64,000 bases of DNA from Hedera helix (GCA_947179155.2 OX359278.1:25139297-25203296), one strand, 5' to 3'. Shown: positions 33,791-46,858, numbered from the stretch's first letter. Numbers and translations are program-made. Notes: generated by a model from the sequence alone, not told the origin.

Positions 33791-34919
33791 TGTGACGCCC
33801 CGAAATCTGGGTCCCTTGAACCTCGGGTTCGGTGCTCACTATTTATCACTTAACCAACATTCATAAACAAAAACTTCAATAACTCGCAGAAAACATACAT
33901 AATTTCATTACAAAACGTACATTCAACCTCAGGTTCCACTAACTTTAATACATCATCATTAGCTTATAATACAAAATGTTTACACATATAGTACGAACTA
34001 ATTACTTCTATTCGTTCATCTTTCCTTTGTCGTGGTACTCCTTAGATCACTCGGCTTAAACTGAAAATATTTCATGATATAGCAAGGGTGAGCAACTACT
34101 TTGCTCAGCAAGTTTAAATAAACAATAAAAGATATATCATGAATGAAAAAGATTTAGCTCTGGAAACTTCAACAATATACACTAATTGTGAAGACATGCA
34201 ACCTTGAATAACAAATTCAATCGATTTAACATACTGTTTCATCATCCTGAAAGGGTCACAAGACCATGAACATACGTTTTGAGTATTTATAATACCCTGT
34301 AGACAGAAGACTGTCAGTTCATTTTGAATATTAACAATCATTTTAATTGTAATATCCGGTGATGGGTACTCTAGGTGATCAGCCTATCGTACGTTTATAG
34401 AGTGCATAATATAACCATCCAGTTTATTTTGATCGGGAATGTTCCATTCGACCGAAAGCTTATCTACTTATAATACTTTGTTCATTTCAGCTTATCCCAT
34501 CAGATTCCGCACTACAACATTTAAATAGTTCATATCGTGAACAGTTATGCAAATTCACATAAGTGCGATTGTCAATAATAATATAGATATGAAATAGTTA
34601 TTAATAATTATTTCATCATGCATTTTGAAATAAATTTCAGCTTCTACATAAATAACTTGCCAAATAAATACAAGTTAAGGTTCAGAGAAACTTGTCTGTT
34701 CCGCTGACTATCGCTATTCAACTTAAAATACCTCCTTTGGGTGACCTAATATTCAACAACATTGATCCTTCAATTAGCATAACACATATAGGTTTATTTA
34801 ACATTAATAACATTACCATATATGTCTTAAATCATCTATCACTTAATCATAACCTTAAAACTCTTAATAATATTATCAATCCCTTGATAATATTTTAAAT
34901 CACATAACTATCACTTCAT

Positions 34920-35800
34920 CGCTTTATAATATTATTACCTTTGATAATATATAAATACCACAAATAATATTATTAATCGTTTAATAATATTTTAAAAATA
35001 CTTTTTAACATTACTAATTAAATAATATTTTACACTATCCCCAATGATGTTATTTATCAAATAACATCTTAATCAATTATAAATATTATTAATCATTTAA
35101 TAATATTTTATCCTTTTAATAATATTATTATTCCTTTAATAATATTTTTATCCTTTGTTAATATTATTAATCATTTAATAATATTTCAATCATATATTAA
35201 CATTATTAATAATGTCTTTCTCTTCAAATAATATTATTTATCAAATAATATCTTCAATAACTTATAAATATTATTATCAATTTAGTAATATTTTACACTC
35301 AAAATAATATTATTAATCCTTTAATAATATTTTAAATCCTATGCTAATATTATTAATTATTTAATAATATTTTATCCTCTTATTAATATTATTAACCATT
35401 TAATAATATTCTACAACCTTACTAATATTATTAACTATTTAATAATATTTTAATTCTTAACTAATATTATTAATCATTTAATAATATTTTATTCTCTTAT
35501 TAATATTATTAATCATTTAATAATATTTTAATTATTCCTTAATATTATCAATCATTTAATAATATTTTACTAACTTACTAATATTATTAACCATGTAATA
35601 ATATTTTATTCATTTGTTAATATTATTAACTATTTAATAATATTTTATTCACATTCTAATATTATTAACCATTTAATAATATTTTAATCTTTTAATAATA
35701 TTATTAATCATTTAATAATATTTTAATCACTTATTAATATTATTAATCATTTAATAATGTTTTAATCATATACTAATATTATTGATCATTTCATAATATT
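34920..35800. repeat. AT-rich ~36-bp palindromic array (left LTR)
   Basis: AATATTATTAATCATTTAAT and AATATTTTAATC recur about 25 times with a period near 36 bp. Each unit contains AATATTATTAA facing TTAATAATATT. The right LTR has the same array at 43600-44400 and 46288-46480. Confidence 0.85.
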
Positions 35801-36065
35801 TTAATAATCTTCTAACAATACCAATAGTTAACTTTTTAATTGTGTTAACCTTATTATTTATTTTAAACATCTGGCTACCAATTAGTTACTAATAAACTTT
35901 ATATATATAGATTGGTTTAATATTCGAACACATTCATTTTACATGTTTATCTTAGGTTTTGAGTCCCTAACGGTGTTTCGTTTAGACTTTTCATTAGCCG
36001 ACAAGTTAAACCGGAGTTCTAACTTGGTAAAACTTTAAAATATCAAATTTTTGACTTTTTAAAAC

Positions 36066-36150
36066 TGGGTTAACGCTGGCGGCGCTGGCCATAGGCTTAT
36101 TATAGAGCTAGCGGCGCTCAAAGCAGAAGGTCCGAGCGCTGGCGGCGCTC
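36066..36150. repeat. GC-rich box with GCTGGCGGCGCT repeats
   Basis: Three copies of a GCTGGCGGCGCT-like motif in an AT-rich LTR, separated by CATAGGCTTATTATAGAG and CAAAGCAGAAGGTCCGAG. The right LTR keeps it at 46752-46840 with transitions. Confidence 0.8.
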
Positions 36151-38156
36151 GTTTTGGCTGTCCGGACCTCTTTTACTAAAACTGTCATAACTTCTTCATT
36201 TCAAAATATTTTGGGATGATTCTTAAGTCCATTCTTATCAGAATTTCCCCCTCTACAACTTTTCTTTAGATCACAAATCCAAATTATGAACGGATCTAAG
36301 CTTAAAATCGCTCACAAGGACAAAATGAAAACTAACTTCACAAATCCTTGGTTTTAATGGTTCAAACTTGAATAAAATAAATTCTACACATCCAAATGAC
36401 ACCAACTTAGTGTTGTTGTCTTTCTAACTTCTTGTTTTGCAATATTCCATGGTTCGATCGTCTTTTTGAAAACTTTTTACACGAAATTTACGGATCGAAC
36501 CATCTAGGATTTAAAAATGACATCTTTTGCGATAAAAGCTATAACTTCTTTGTTTTTCGATATTTTTGAAAGATTCAAGTTGGGTTATCTTTATAACACA
36601 TAGATCTATCATTCAAGACTCTTAGGTCACAAAAATAACTTTCACATCCTAAATCATAAATCATCAACCTAGACATTTAACTAGGGCTTTAAAACCAAGC
36701 ATGCTCATACTACCATTTCTTTCATCATCTTCCATACCAAACATGTTAGAACACACATCTAGCATATTTAACCATATATCTTCATATATATTCAAGATCT
36801 AACGCCACATGGATTTTTCTTTCTCACATAATAAACTAACTAACAAGCTAAGGTTCAAAGAAACTTTTAAACCTTTAATGGAGATCTTCTTCTTGGAAAT
36901 GGTTAGAGCTCTTCTTTGATCTTCTTGTATGGATCAAAAATCACCCACACTTGATAACACTCAAAGTGTTTGCTCTCTAGAACTTTCACAAATGCTCTAG
37001 CTTCTCTCTACAACTTCCTCTCTCTAAATTTTAGTGAATGGAGCAAATGAACCAACATTTGCACAAGTGAACTCTAGGATTTCACCATTAGCTCCCCTAA
37101 TCAACTAACATTAGTTGATTAAGGCTCTAATCTTGCTTACTATGCATGGAATGACCACTTGATGGACCTTTTGAATGACCACTAGATGGACCTTTTGAAT
37201 GACCATATGAATGACTAGGGTGGTTGGGGGTTGCTTAAACCATTTTACACTCAAAAATCAACCAACAAGCTAGCTTCCCATCCATGTGTGCCCCAAAATT
37301 CGGGATTGACCATTTTATTTCTCCAATTTGACTTTATTTTTAAGTCCTATATAATTATATAAGTATTCATATATATATACACCAATAAATGTATACATAT
37401 TCACCTATATAAGCTTATTGGGCTCCATTTTGGACCTTAGAATTAATTATATTGGGCTTATTCATTTAATTTGTTTGGGCTCAATTTATTTATTACATTG
37501 GGTTAACATTAACTAACACATTCTACAATTAATTAAATTAAGCATTGGGCTAGTTTCAAATATTACATGGATCAATATTTAATTAAATTATATAGGCTAC
37601 TAGGTTAGTTTATTGGACCTAGTTTAATATATCATTTGGACTTACTATATAATCCAATTAGATTTGCTATTTATAAGTCCATTGGACTCCTCAATTAAAT
37701 AATACTATTACTTACAAATTCTTGGGTTTGTTTTAATAAAACCCTAACACATGTTAATACAAGTACTTTGACTTGATTAAATTAATTCATTCATTAACCC
37801 TTATCATCAAATTGGGTTTATAATATAGTAAACTATATACAAACAATTATTCCTACATTGGATTATCTTAAATAATTCACTTGCTTCTTCTTTTTCATTA
37901 TTCATACAAGTAATTAACTTGTTCACTATACATCTTCTTAATTGTCATACAAGACCAACACTCAAGCTTTGTGATTTTATCACATAAGCTTCTCTTGAAA
38001 TCTTTTTCCTTCTTTAGTTAATTAATTTAATTAACTAATTTAATACCTCTCGTCATACAACTTATCACATACACACATACTTCATAACTCATATTTTCTT
38101 AAGGATATAATTAAATAAAATAAAAAATTGGGTTCATAATTTTCTCGGTCATTACA

Positions 38157-38382
38157 TTCACCCCTCCTTATAAGGATTCTGTCCCCAGAATCACCGCTAC
38201 AAGGTTACTTAAAATTTTCTTATAATCTATTTTTTCCCTGACTTTTTTCCTCGTATATCCGAATTAATTTTACAGACAACTTACTCTTCATCTTTCTAAC
38301 ACAATCCTTTGATTTAAAGACACTTCATTCTAATAAAGTATTCTACTTCCTTTGAGAAATTCTAATTATTTAGTGAAATTCT
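38157..38382 (-). other. Polypurine tract and short spacer after protease stub
   Basis: The minus strand reads CAGAATCCTTATAAGGAGGGGTGAA before the LTR start TGTAATGACC, in the usual arrangement for Del/Tekay elements. No pol sequence is recognisable. Confidence 0.7.
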
Positions 38383-39486
38383 CAGACAGATAGTACCCGA
38401 ATCAAATAGTACCTAAATAATTATATTATTGATCGAAAAATACCTGTCACCATGTCTCTTGACTTTCTTGGTATTACTTCTCGCCTTGTTTTCCTTCTTC
38501 GGGCAGTCCTTAAATGGATGACCCATTCTTCCATAAATAAAACACCTTCTACTTTTTCTTGAACCAGGACAGTTCGAAGTACCGTGTCCTTTCCCTCCAC
38601 ATCTATAACAACTATCTGTCCCTTTTAGACATACTCCTATGTGGTTCTTTCCACAACTTTCACAAGTTTCTATTTTTCGTTTGCCTTTTCTTTGATCGTT
38701 CTCACTATTTTTATGGTTCCTCTTTCGTTTCTGCATATTACAACCTTCGCTGCTACCTTTACCATTTTCTTCTTCAATATTCTTCTCTTTCTTCTCTTGA
38801 TTATATTTTGATAAAGATTCTCTCCCACCTTCTGATATGATTGCCTTCTCCAACATTGTTGAAAATGTGTTGATCTAAAGAACTGAAACCTTACTATAAA
38901 TCCAAGGATTCAATCCTTGTTCAAACCTTCTTGTCTTTCTTTCTTCCGTGTCCACTTGATGTGGCGCAAATCTCGCTAGTTCATTGAACTTGGCGGCATA
39001 TTCTACTACCGTCATGTTCCCCTGTTTGAGTTCTAAAAATTTCACTTCCATCTTTGTTTGAGTACTATTTGGAAAATAGTTTTTAAAGAATAACTTCTTA
39101 AAACGAGTACACGTAACAATTCCTTCTCCTGCTCGATTTTTATTAGCCTTCCATCAATAATTAGCCTCTCCCTTCACCATGAAGGTGGCAAATACTGTCC
39201 TCTGTTCCTCCGCAATACGTGTAACTTCAAATATTTTCTCCATCTCTTCCATCCACGTCTAAGCTTCGATCGGATCCATTGTTCCTCAAAACTCCGGTGG
39301 TCCTACCATTTTAAAGTCCTTAAAGCTCGCCAATTGATTTACCAGCGGACTTCCTACTGCTGGAATTCGGTTTTGAATTGTTCCTGCCAACATATTAACA
39401 AAAGTTTACATCTGGTCTACCTGACCTCCTTCATTATTAACTGATCCTTCTGCTCTCGAGTTTTGGGGTTGTCTACGCGGCGGCAT
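38383..39486 (-). pseudogene. gag: Del-like gag with protease stub; six stops, no indels in frame
   Basis: Begins ATG at 39486 (MPPRRQPQNS). The frame stays in register through SFKDFKMVGPPEF, EMEKIFEV, FKKLFFKNYFP and ELARFAPHQVD to the knuckles CESCGKNHIGVC, CYRCGGKGHGTSNC and CFIYGRMGHPFKDC (second Cys replaced by Tyr). TAG at 38413 then gives way to VLFDSGT, the aspartic protease signature, and the homology stops. Internal stops: TAA near 39408, TGA and TAG near 39260-39300, TGA near 39155 and TAG near 38876, each reachable by one C-to-T or G-to-A change. The last segment from 38856 is the longest open part. Homologues continue into RT, which is absent. Confidence 0.8.
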
Positions 39487-42292
39487 TGGATGTTTTGAAA
39501 ATAAAACTTACGTTATTATCTTACTTTTTACTTATTTCAATCATTCTTATAGCATTTACTATTTAATGCTCACATTAATCGTTTCAAAGCATATAAACAT
39601 TACGCATCTATATTTATACACAAACGGTAGTGCCTTAGCACATAACATCCTGAAACATTCATAAATAAATGTTTATATCTCATATTGACCACAAAAGTCG
39701 GGATTTATCCCATTCACCTATCACATATACTTCTAGAGTGGGGATTTACAAATACATGATATCTCTGAATCCTTTTATTCGTTTTTTTTTATATATTTTA
39801 CATTTCTTACCAAGGATCTTCATAACTCAAATGTCATCTTCTTCTTATGTTCCTTACACGTACTTAATTGCTAAGTCGTGTGTTACCATTTTCCTTTAAT
39901 TTCTTATCATCTAGTAAAATTTGCCACCATGCTAACCCTTGTCGTTCTATTCCTCAAATCTTCATACTCTCGATAATTTCTCATACTGTTTATCAGCTTC
40001 TTCCTTTCTTCTTCTCTCTGAGATTTTCGTATCTTTGAAACCTATACACACGTCCTTCTCTGATAATCGTACTTAAACGATTCTCGTAGAATTTGATAAT
40101 TATGCTGCCACATGCACAATCATCCACCTTATACTGTTTCAGATCATAGCCTAATCATCGATGCCAAGCATTACTATCTATTACAACCTACACGTAATAT
40201 TTAGAAAATAATACTGGGTCGTACCCCATTTCTATTAATATCCTCAAATCCATGAGAACTCTTCAATCTCTATCTTTACTCTTAACTTTTACTACCTATT
40301 GTTCGTCGAACTTACCACACAATATGAGTTCAGGAACTTACCACATCCATATGGTTTGAGGAACTTATCCTAGTCAGACCAATATCGTCCATTCGCTGAG
40401 GGGTTTCACCATACGAATATGAGTCACGAACTTACCATTTGTGTGAGTTTTAAGAACACGCGCCTACTTAACATCCTCTACCTAATCAGCATACACATGA
40501 GAAAAAAATCACCTTCTCAACATACATATAGTGAATAACGCGACACGAGATTTCAACGATTATCATTATAGAAAGCTAAGTGGTTGTCAAACCAAACACA
40601 ATCTTCTGCCCATACAAGAAATTGGTCAACTCGGCCACTATATTACTATAGGAAGCTAAGCGGTTCTAAAACCAAGCATAAATTCCCCGCCCACACAAGG
40701 AATCATATAACTCAGCCACTAATATGAGTCATCGAATAAAATCAACAAACCTCTAGTTTTCTTCTTAACTTAATATGAATTCTCTTAATACATACCTTAG
40801 CACATACTCTTTTCGAGTTTATCTTTTTAGATCATTTTATGATCTTAGTATCGTTCTTTCTACTACTCAACAATCTTATTGTAAGATGTCTTCTATCATT
40901 TCATTGATATCCTTTTTCAGATATTGCTTATACATAATTTAATTTCTTCTTTACCTCTGGATTTCTCCAATTTTATTGGTTCATTCCTCAAAAGCGTCTA
41001 CCATTAGACTTATCAATCGCCTATAAGGAATCATGGTCTAATTCTTTAACTTTCTTCCCTATCGTCTGGGGTGTTCTTTCTTTAGAACTTTCTCTTGACA
41101 TTTTCATTTGGCATAATACGGTAGTATTATTATCTCTCTATTGATTTTAGGCATATATTATTAATGCCAACACATAATCAATCATATAAAATTTGTTAAC
41201 ATATTCTTCCTTGGTACGTAGTACCCCATCATTTATACAAATACACACTTTTAAGCTTCTTTTGCTTACTATTTCAACGCACAATTATTAGTCATCTATC
41301 TTCAAATCGTTTTATAGCCTAAACGCTATATCTCGATCTTCTCATTCACCCTACATTCTTCAAACTTCCATATTATCATCCCCTTGTCTTTATATCATCC
41401 ATTTGCATATTTAATAAATATTTTTATTTTAATATGCATCACATTAGTACTTTGTACGATACCTATTCTTAGCACCATGCTAAAATACATGACATATCCC
41501 GTTCTTAACTCCAAAATTGGGATTTTCAAAATTTTATAACTTCTTCCAACATTCTCATAGATAAAATCAAACTTACAGATTAGAAAATCATCCGATTTTT
41601 AATCTTCTAAAAATAACTTCCGAAAACGTAATTCTTCAAACATATTCTCCAAAGTCAAACTCCCAAAGATATATACTTCCAAAGTTAGACTCCTCAACAT
41701 ACACTATTATCATTCTTATATAATTCTTTATCATACTTGTCTCCTTCTATGATTATTTTATTCTTCCTCAATCACTTTATCATTATCTTTTTTTATAATT
41801 AGCTTCAAAATCTTCTCATTCTTCTATGATTCTTTTAGCTCTTCAACAACTTATTTGTTTAACCCATCATTTCATCTCTATTTATTCTGATCATCTTTAC
41901 TACTACCGATCCATATAGATCAATCTTCTTAAGATATCCTCAATGTCCTTGGATCATTCCTTTATATCTTAACATCATTTCCTTCTATTTTACCTTAGCC
42001 ACGTTTACAACTGATCACTTCCTTTTATCTATACTCCATAGATTAAGTATCTCTCAATCATTACTCTCTTTTCTTCATTCTTCTTTTCTAAATCATTGCC
42101 TAATTCTAACTTTTGGATCATCTTTTAAATCCTCATACTCCTTTGATTTAATATCAGATCATTTCTTACATATGCATAACTTTTCTTACTTGATGAATTT
42201 ACACAATCCATCTCCTAAACTCTTTATGAGTTTTTCTTATCTTCTCTACGGTCATAATCCTAAGGTTTTTCCCCCACCCAAGGTTTATAACC
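39487..42292 (-). other. 2.8-kb leader of the gag-only element
   Basis: No domain-bearing ORF. Near 40560-40720 an 85-bp segment (AAGCTAAGCGGTT, CCCACACAAG, AACTCAGCCACTA) stands twice in tandem with some change. The length is unusual for a 5' leader, so part of it may be lost coding DNA decayed beyond recognition. Confidence 0.5.
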
Positions 42293-42308
42293 TACAACTC
42301 TGATACCA
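42293..42308 (-). other. Primer binding site of the gag-only element
   Basis: On the minus strand TGGTATCAGAGTTGTA follows the LTR end by three bases. It matches the initiator Met tRNA site with small changes. Confidence 0.75.
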
Positions 42309-42311
42309 ACC

Positions 42312-45300
42312 TATGACGCCCCCAAATCCGGGTCCCTTGAACCTCGGGTTTGGTGCTCACTATTCATCACTTAACCAACATTCATAAACAAAAACTTCAA
42401 TAACTCGCGGAAAACATACATAATTTCATTACAAAACGTACCTTCAACCCCAGGTTCCACTAACCTTAATACATCATCATTAGCTTATAATACAAAATGT
42501 TTACACATATAGTACAAACTAATTACTTCTACTCGTTCATCTTTCCTTTGTCGTGGTACTCCTTAGATCACTCGGCTTAAACTGAAAATATTTCATGATA
42601 TAGCAAGGGTGAGCAACTACTTTGCTCAGCAAGTTTAAATAAACAATAAAAAATATATCATGAATGAAAAATATTTAGCTCTGGAAACTTCAACAATACA
42701 CACTAATTGTGAAGACATGCAACTTTGAATAACAAATTCAATCGATTTAACATACTGCTTCATTATACTGAAAGGGTCACAAGACCATAAACATACGTTT
42801 TGAGTATTTACAATACCCTGTAGACAGAAGACTGTCAGTTCGTTTTGAATATTAACAATCATTTTAATTGTAATATCTGGTGATGGGTACTCTAGGTGAT
42901 CAGCCTATCGTACGTTTATAGAGTGCACAATATAACCATCCAGTTTGTTTTAATCGGGAATGTTCCATCCGACCGTAAGCTTATCCGCTTATAATACTTT
43001 GTTCATTTCAACTTATCCTATCAGATTCCGCACCACAACAATATGGTTTGGACTAACTTCAACAATATTCAGATTTATGAATTTAAAATGTACATGGTTT
43101 AGCCTAAACAATTGGCATAGAACCCTTACTTAGAACAGTTCATAACAAGAATAGTCATAATAACACATGCAGTATCTAGCTGAAACAAATAGCATAGATA
43201 TTTCTCTTTAAATAGTTCATATCGTGAACAGTTATGCAAATGCACATAAGTGCGATTGTCAATAATAATATAGATATGAAATAATTATTAATAATTATTT
43301 CATCATGCATTTTGAAATAAATTTCAGTTTCTACATAAATAACTTGCCAAATAAATACAAGTTAAGGTTCAGAGAAACTTGCATGTTCCGCTGACTATCG
43401 CTATTCAACTTAAAATACCTCATTTGGGTGACCTAATATTCAACAACATTGATCCTCCAATTAGCATAACACATACAGGTTTATTTAACATTAATAACCT
43501 TACCATATATGTCTTAAATCATCTATCACTTAATCATAACCTTAAAACTCTTAATAATATTATCAATCCCTTGATAATATTTTAAATCACATAACTATCA
43601 CTTCATCACTTTATAATATTATTACCTTTGATAATATATAAATACCACAAATAATATTATTAATCATTTAATAATATTTTAACCATTTATTATTTCAATA
43701 GATCATTTAGTTCCTCAATATTATTAACCATCTAATAATCTTTTTAATCTCTTTATTATCTTAAATATTTTTTAACATTACTAATTAAATAATATTTTAC
43801 ACTATCCCCAATGATATTATTTATCAAATAACATCTTAATCAATTATAAATATTATTAATCATTTAATAATATTTTATCCTTTTAATAATATTATTAATC
43901 CTTTAATAATATTTTTATCCTTTGTTAATATTATTAATCATTTAATAATATTTCAATCATATATTAACATTATTAATAATGTCTTTCTCTTCAAATAATA
44001 TTATTTATCAAATAATATATTCAATAACTTATAAATATTATTATCCATTTAATAATATTTTACACTCAAAATAATATTATTAATCCTTTAATAATATTTT
44101 AAATCCTATGCTAATATTATTAATCATTTAATAATATTTTATCCTCTTATTAATATTATTAACCATTTAATAATATTTTACAACCTTACTAATATTATTA
44201 ACTATTTAATAATATTTTAATTCTTAACTAATATTATTAATCATTTAATAATATTTTATTCTCTTATTAATATTATTAATCATTTAATAATATTTTAATT
44301 ATTCCTTAATATTATTAATCATTTAATAATATTTTATTAACTTACTAATATTATTAACCATGTAATAATATTTTATTCCTTTGTTAATATTATTAACTAT
44401 TGTCGACGCCGGAAAAAGTCGTTTCGTTCTTTTAATAATAAAAGCCCTTTGCCGATTTTAGCCTTTAGATTAAGATGTGCTTTTTGAAAAGGGTTGGCTT
44501 AGTGTCGACGGGGTTTCGAAATGTCAAATTTAATGAGCCAATTGACCAGAGTCGCCAGGTGGTATATTTGAAAATGGATGTACCAACTCATCCGAATTTT
44601 GTTTTCGTAATCGCTGGCTCATATGTGACTCTGAATTAATTGGTCCGCAAACCGAGATTCATAGAGTTCGGGGGCTTGCTTAAGCGAGGGGAAGGTGTTA
44701 GACACCCCCCGACTTCTGTGAAAACACGTTTACCGCAATCTTAATGTTTTCCTATCCTTTTAAATCCTAAAATGTGTGTGTGCGCATGTGTGTGTGCGTG
44801 TGTGTGTGCGTGTGTGCCTATGAAAATCGTTGGAATGCTTTATTTTGAAAGTGCTTCAGAAATCTCGTTGACCCTATGAACGAAGGATTTGATTTAATCG
44901 AAAAGTTCATTGTTATTGTTTTTGTTTCGATAATAAAACTGATGATATTTTGTAAAACATATTTTTCAAACCCTTCGTCAAATAGGAATAGAGCTCATCC
45001 GACACTTACAATTTTATTTTAGCCTACGGATGATCTAATATCCTAGTTTGATTGATTTTATGAAAATCTTCATCTTTTCATTCCAAAATTCTTTTTCCGT
45101 GTCGAAAGGGAAAATCAAGCATTAAAATGGCGTTGGAGTTATTCATGGGCATGTGAGTCATCCAAATAAGCCCAAGCATCCACAATCGCACACTTCACTA
45201 TCACGGGGCCTTAAACCCGATTTTCGACTCGATGTCGTTTTAAGGCCCAAAATTTACATATTTACAATAAAGGCGCATCGCGATCGCTACATACGTAAAA

Positions 45301-46858
45301 ACTATGAAATAAAGTAAAAGGATATCATCGGGAGATTAGGAGGAGATTCCATCCGCAATAAATCCTCCCTAACCATCCTTAATCCACAGATCTACAATAT
45401 AGATTGACTACATTGGATCTAACTTTAAAATAAACAAAATCAAAATATTTAATATCACAATGCGCCAAATATTCGGATCTACAGTAGATCCACCCAACAA
45501 ACACAATAAGAACGAAATGAAAATAGATCTAACTAAATAAAACCTCAAATGCTATAAACATGGATTATTTCACATTTCAAATGACGAAATACATGCTTTA
45601 ACACTTGGAAATCAAAATAGGACACAAAGATTGTACAAAAGAGGAAGAAATCTCAATCTTTTTTCTCTCTTTTTTCTCTCTCCCGTCGCCTTTCTCTCTC
45701 CCTTTTTTCTTTTCCGTCTGCATCTCTGCTGAAGAAATGAACTGGAAGTGGCGATTTAGAACTTCAGATCTTGGCCGCAAGTGCAACTGCGGCCAGCCGC
45801 AAGTGCAGCTGCGGCCGGCTTCGGTGCTTCGCGTCTGATGTCGGTCTTTCGTTTTTTTCGCTAGAAGGCTCATATTTTGCAATCCGAAAATCCCTGGGAA
45901 ACGTGTCATATTGTTCTGGGAGGCTAGTTCGGAGGGCTGCGACTTGATATAGAATTTGCTAATTGTGTTTGGCTTCCAGGGGGCGTTGCCCCCTTCCAGC
46001 CCCGCCAGCTCACCGGCGAGCTGGGCAGCTGAGCGAGACCCCCGATCATCATAAGCGTAGTGGCCATTAGTTGTCTTTTGTGATCAAATCAGGCTCTTCT
46101 GGATCAGCTGTTTACCTCGCCTCAAGTAACCTAATGTTCGTTGTTCGTTGTGGCGGCTTTGACCGTAAGTCGTTGGGGTGGCTTCGTGTTGGGGTCCACC
46201 TTCCTTTTCGCATGTTGGGTCAAGTGACGACTTTGCCCTCCTGCCAGGGTTAGTAGAGAAGTGCAAAATTTGGGTGTCTGCAACTATTTAATAATATTTT
46301 ATTCACATTTTAATATTATTAACCATCTAATAATATTTTAATATTTTAATAATATTATTAATCATTTAATAATATTTTAATCACTTATTAATATTATTAA
46401 TCATTTATTTTAATCACTTATTAATGTTATTCATCATTTAATAACTTTTTAATCATATACTAATATTATTGATCATTTCATAATATTTTAATAATCTTCT
46501 AACAATACCAATAGTTAATTTTTTAATTGTGTTAACCTTATTCTTTATTTTAAACATCTGGCTACCAATTAGTTACTTATAAACTTTATATATATATTGG
46601 TTTAATATTCAAACACATTCATTTTACATATTTATCTTAGATTTTGAGTCTCTAACGGTGTTTCGTTTAGACTTTTCATTAACCGACAAGTTAAACCGGA
46701 GTTCTAACTTGGTAAAACGTTAAAATATCAAATTTTTGACTTTTTAAAACTGGGCCAGCGCTGGCGGCGCTGGCCATAGGCTTATTATAGCGCTGACGAC
46801 GCTCAAAGTAGAAGGTTCGAGCGCTGACGGCGCTCGTTTTGGCTGTCCGGACCTCTTT
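42312..46858 (-). repeat. 5' LTR of gag-only element, interrupted and truncated
   Basis: 42312-44400 and 46288-46858 match the left LTR in order. The first dinucleotide on the plus strand is TA instead of TG. The insert 44401-46282 is a solo LTR. The end at 46858 abuts copia gag sequence, so about 2 kb of the LTR is lost. A TGAGCAA...TTGCTCA hairpin is at 42610-42628. Confidence 0.8.
44401..46282 (-). mobile_element. Solo LTR of the Tat family (1882 bp), target duplication ACTAT
   Basis: Starts TGTCGACGCCGG, ends GGTGTCTGCA. ACTAT stands at 44396-44400 and again at 46283-46287, so both ends are exact. There is no internal region, so a full element was removed by LTR-LTR recombination. It has a (TG)n run at 44773-44816 and GC palindromes at 45773-45815 (two copies, with a further CACCGGCGAGC block at 46008-46025). 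Confidence 0.92.

Larger units (their letters stand above)
33791..38156 (-). repeat. 3' LTR (4366 bp) of the gag-only element
   Basis: Plus-strand start TGTGACGCCCC, end GGTCATTACA. It contains an AT-rich palindromic array (about 34920-35800), a GC-rich block (36066-36150) and a TGAGCAA...TTGCTCA hairpin at 34089-34108. It is long for this lineage and several hundred bases differ from the right LTR, including a ~170-bp block (43041-43210) missing here. Confidence 0.82.
33791..46858 (-). mobile_element. Del/Tekay-like gag-only gypsy element, right LTR truncated and split
   Basis: The left LTR (33791-38156) is followed by a polypurine tract (AAGGAGGGGTGAA on the minus strand). A gag pseudogene lies only about 230 bp inside it. 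Then come a 2.8-kb leader, the PBS (minus-strand TGGTATCAGAG, 42308) and the right LTR from 42312. In a minus-strand element pol should lie between gag and the left LTR; it is absent, so only gag and the first residues of a protease remain. The right LTR is interrupted by a Tat solo LTR and cut at about 46858. Left target-site candidate CTTAT (33786-33790); the other side is lost. Confidence 0.8.
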
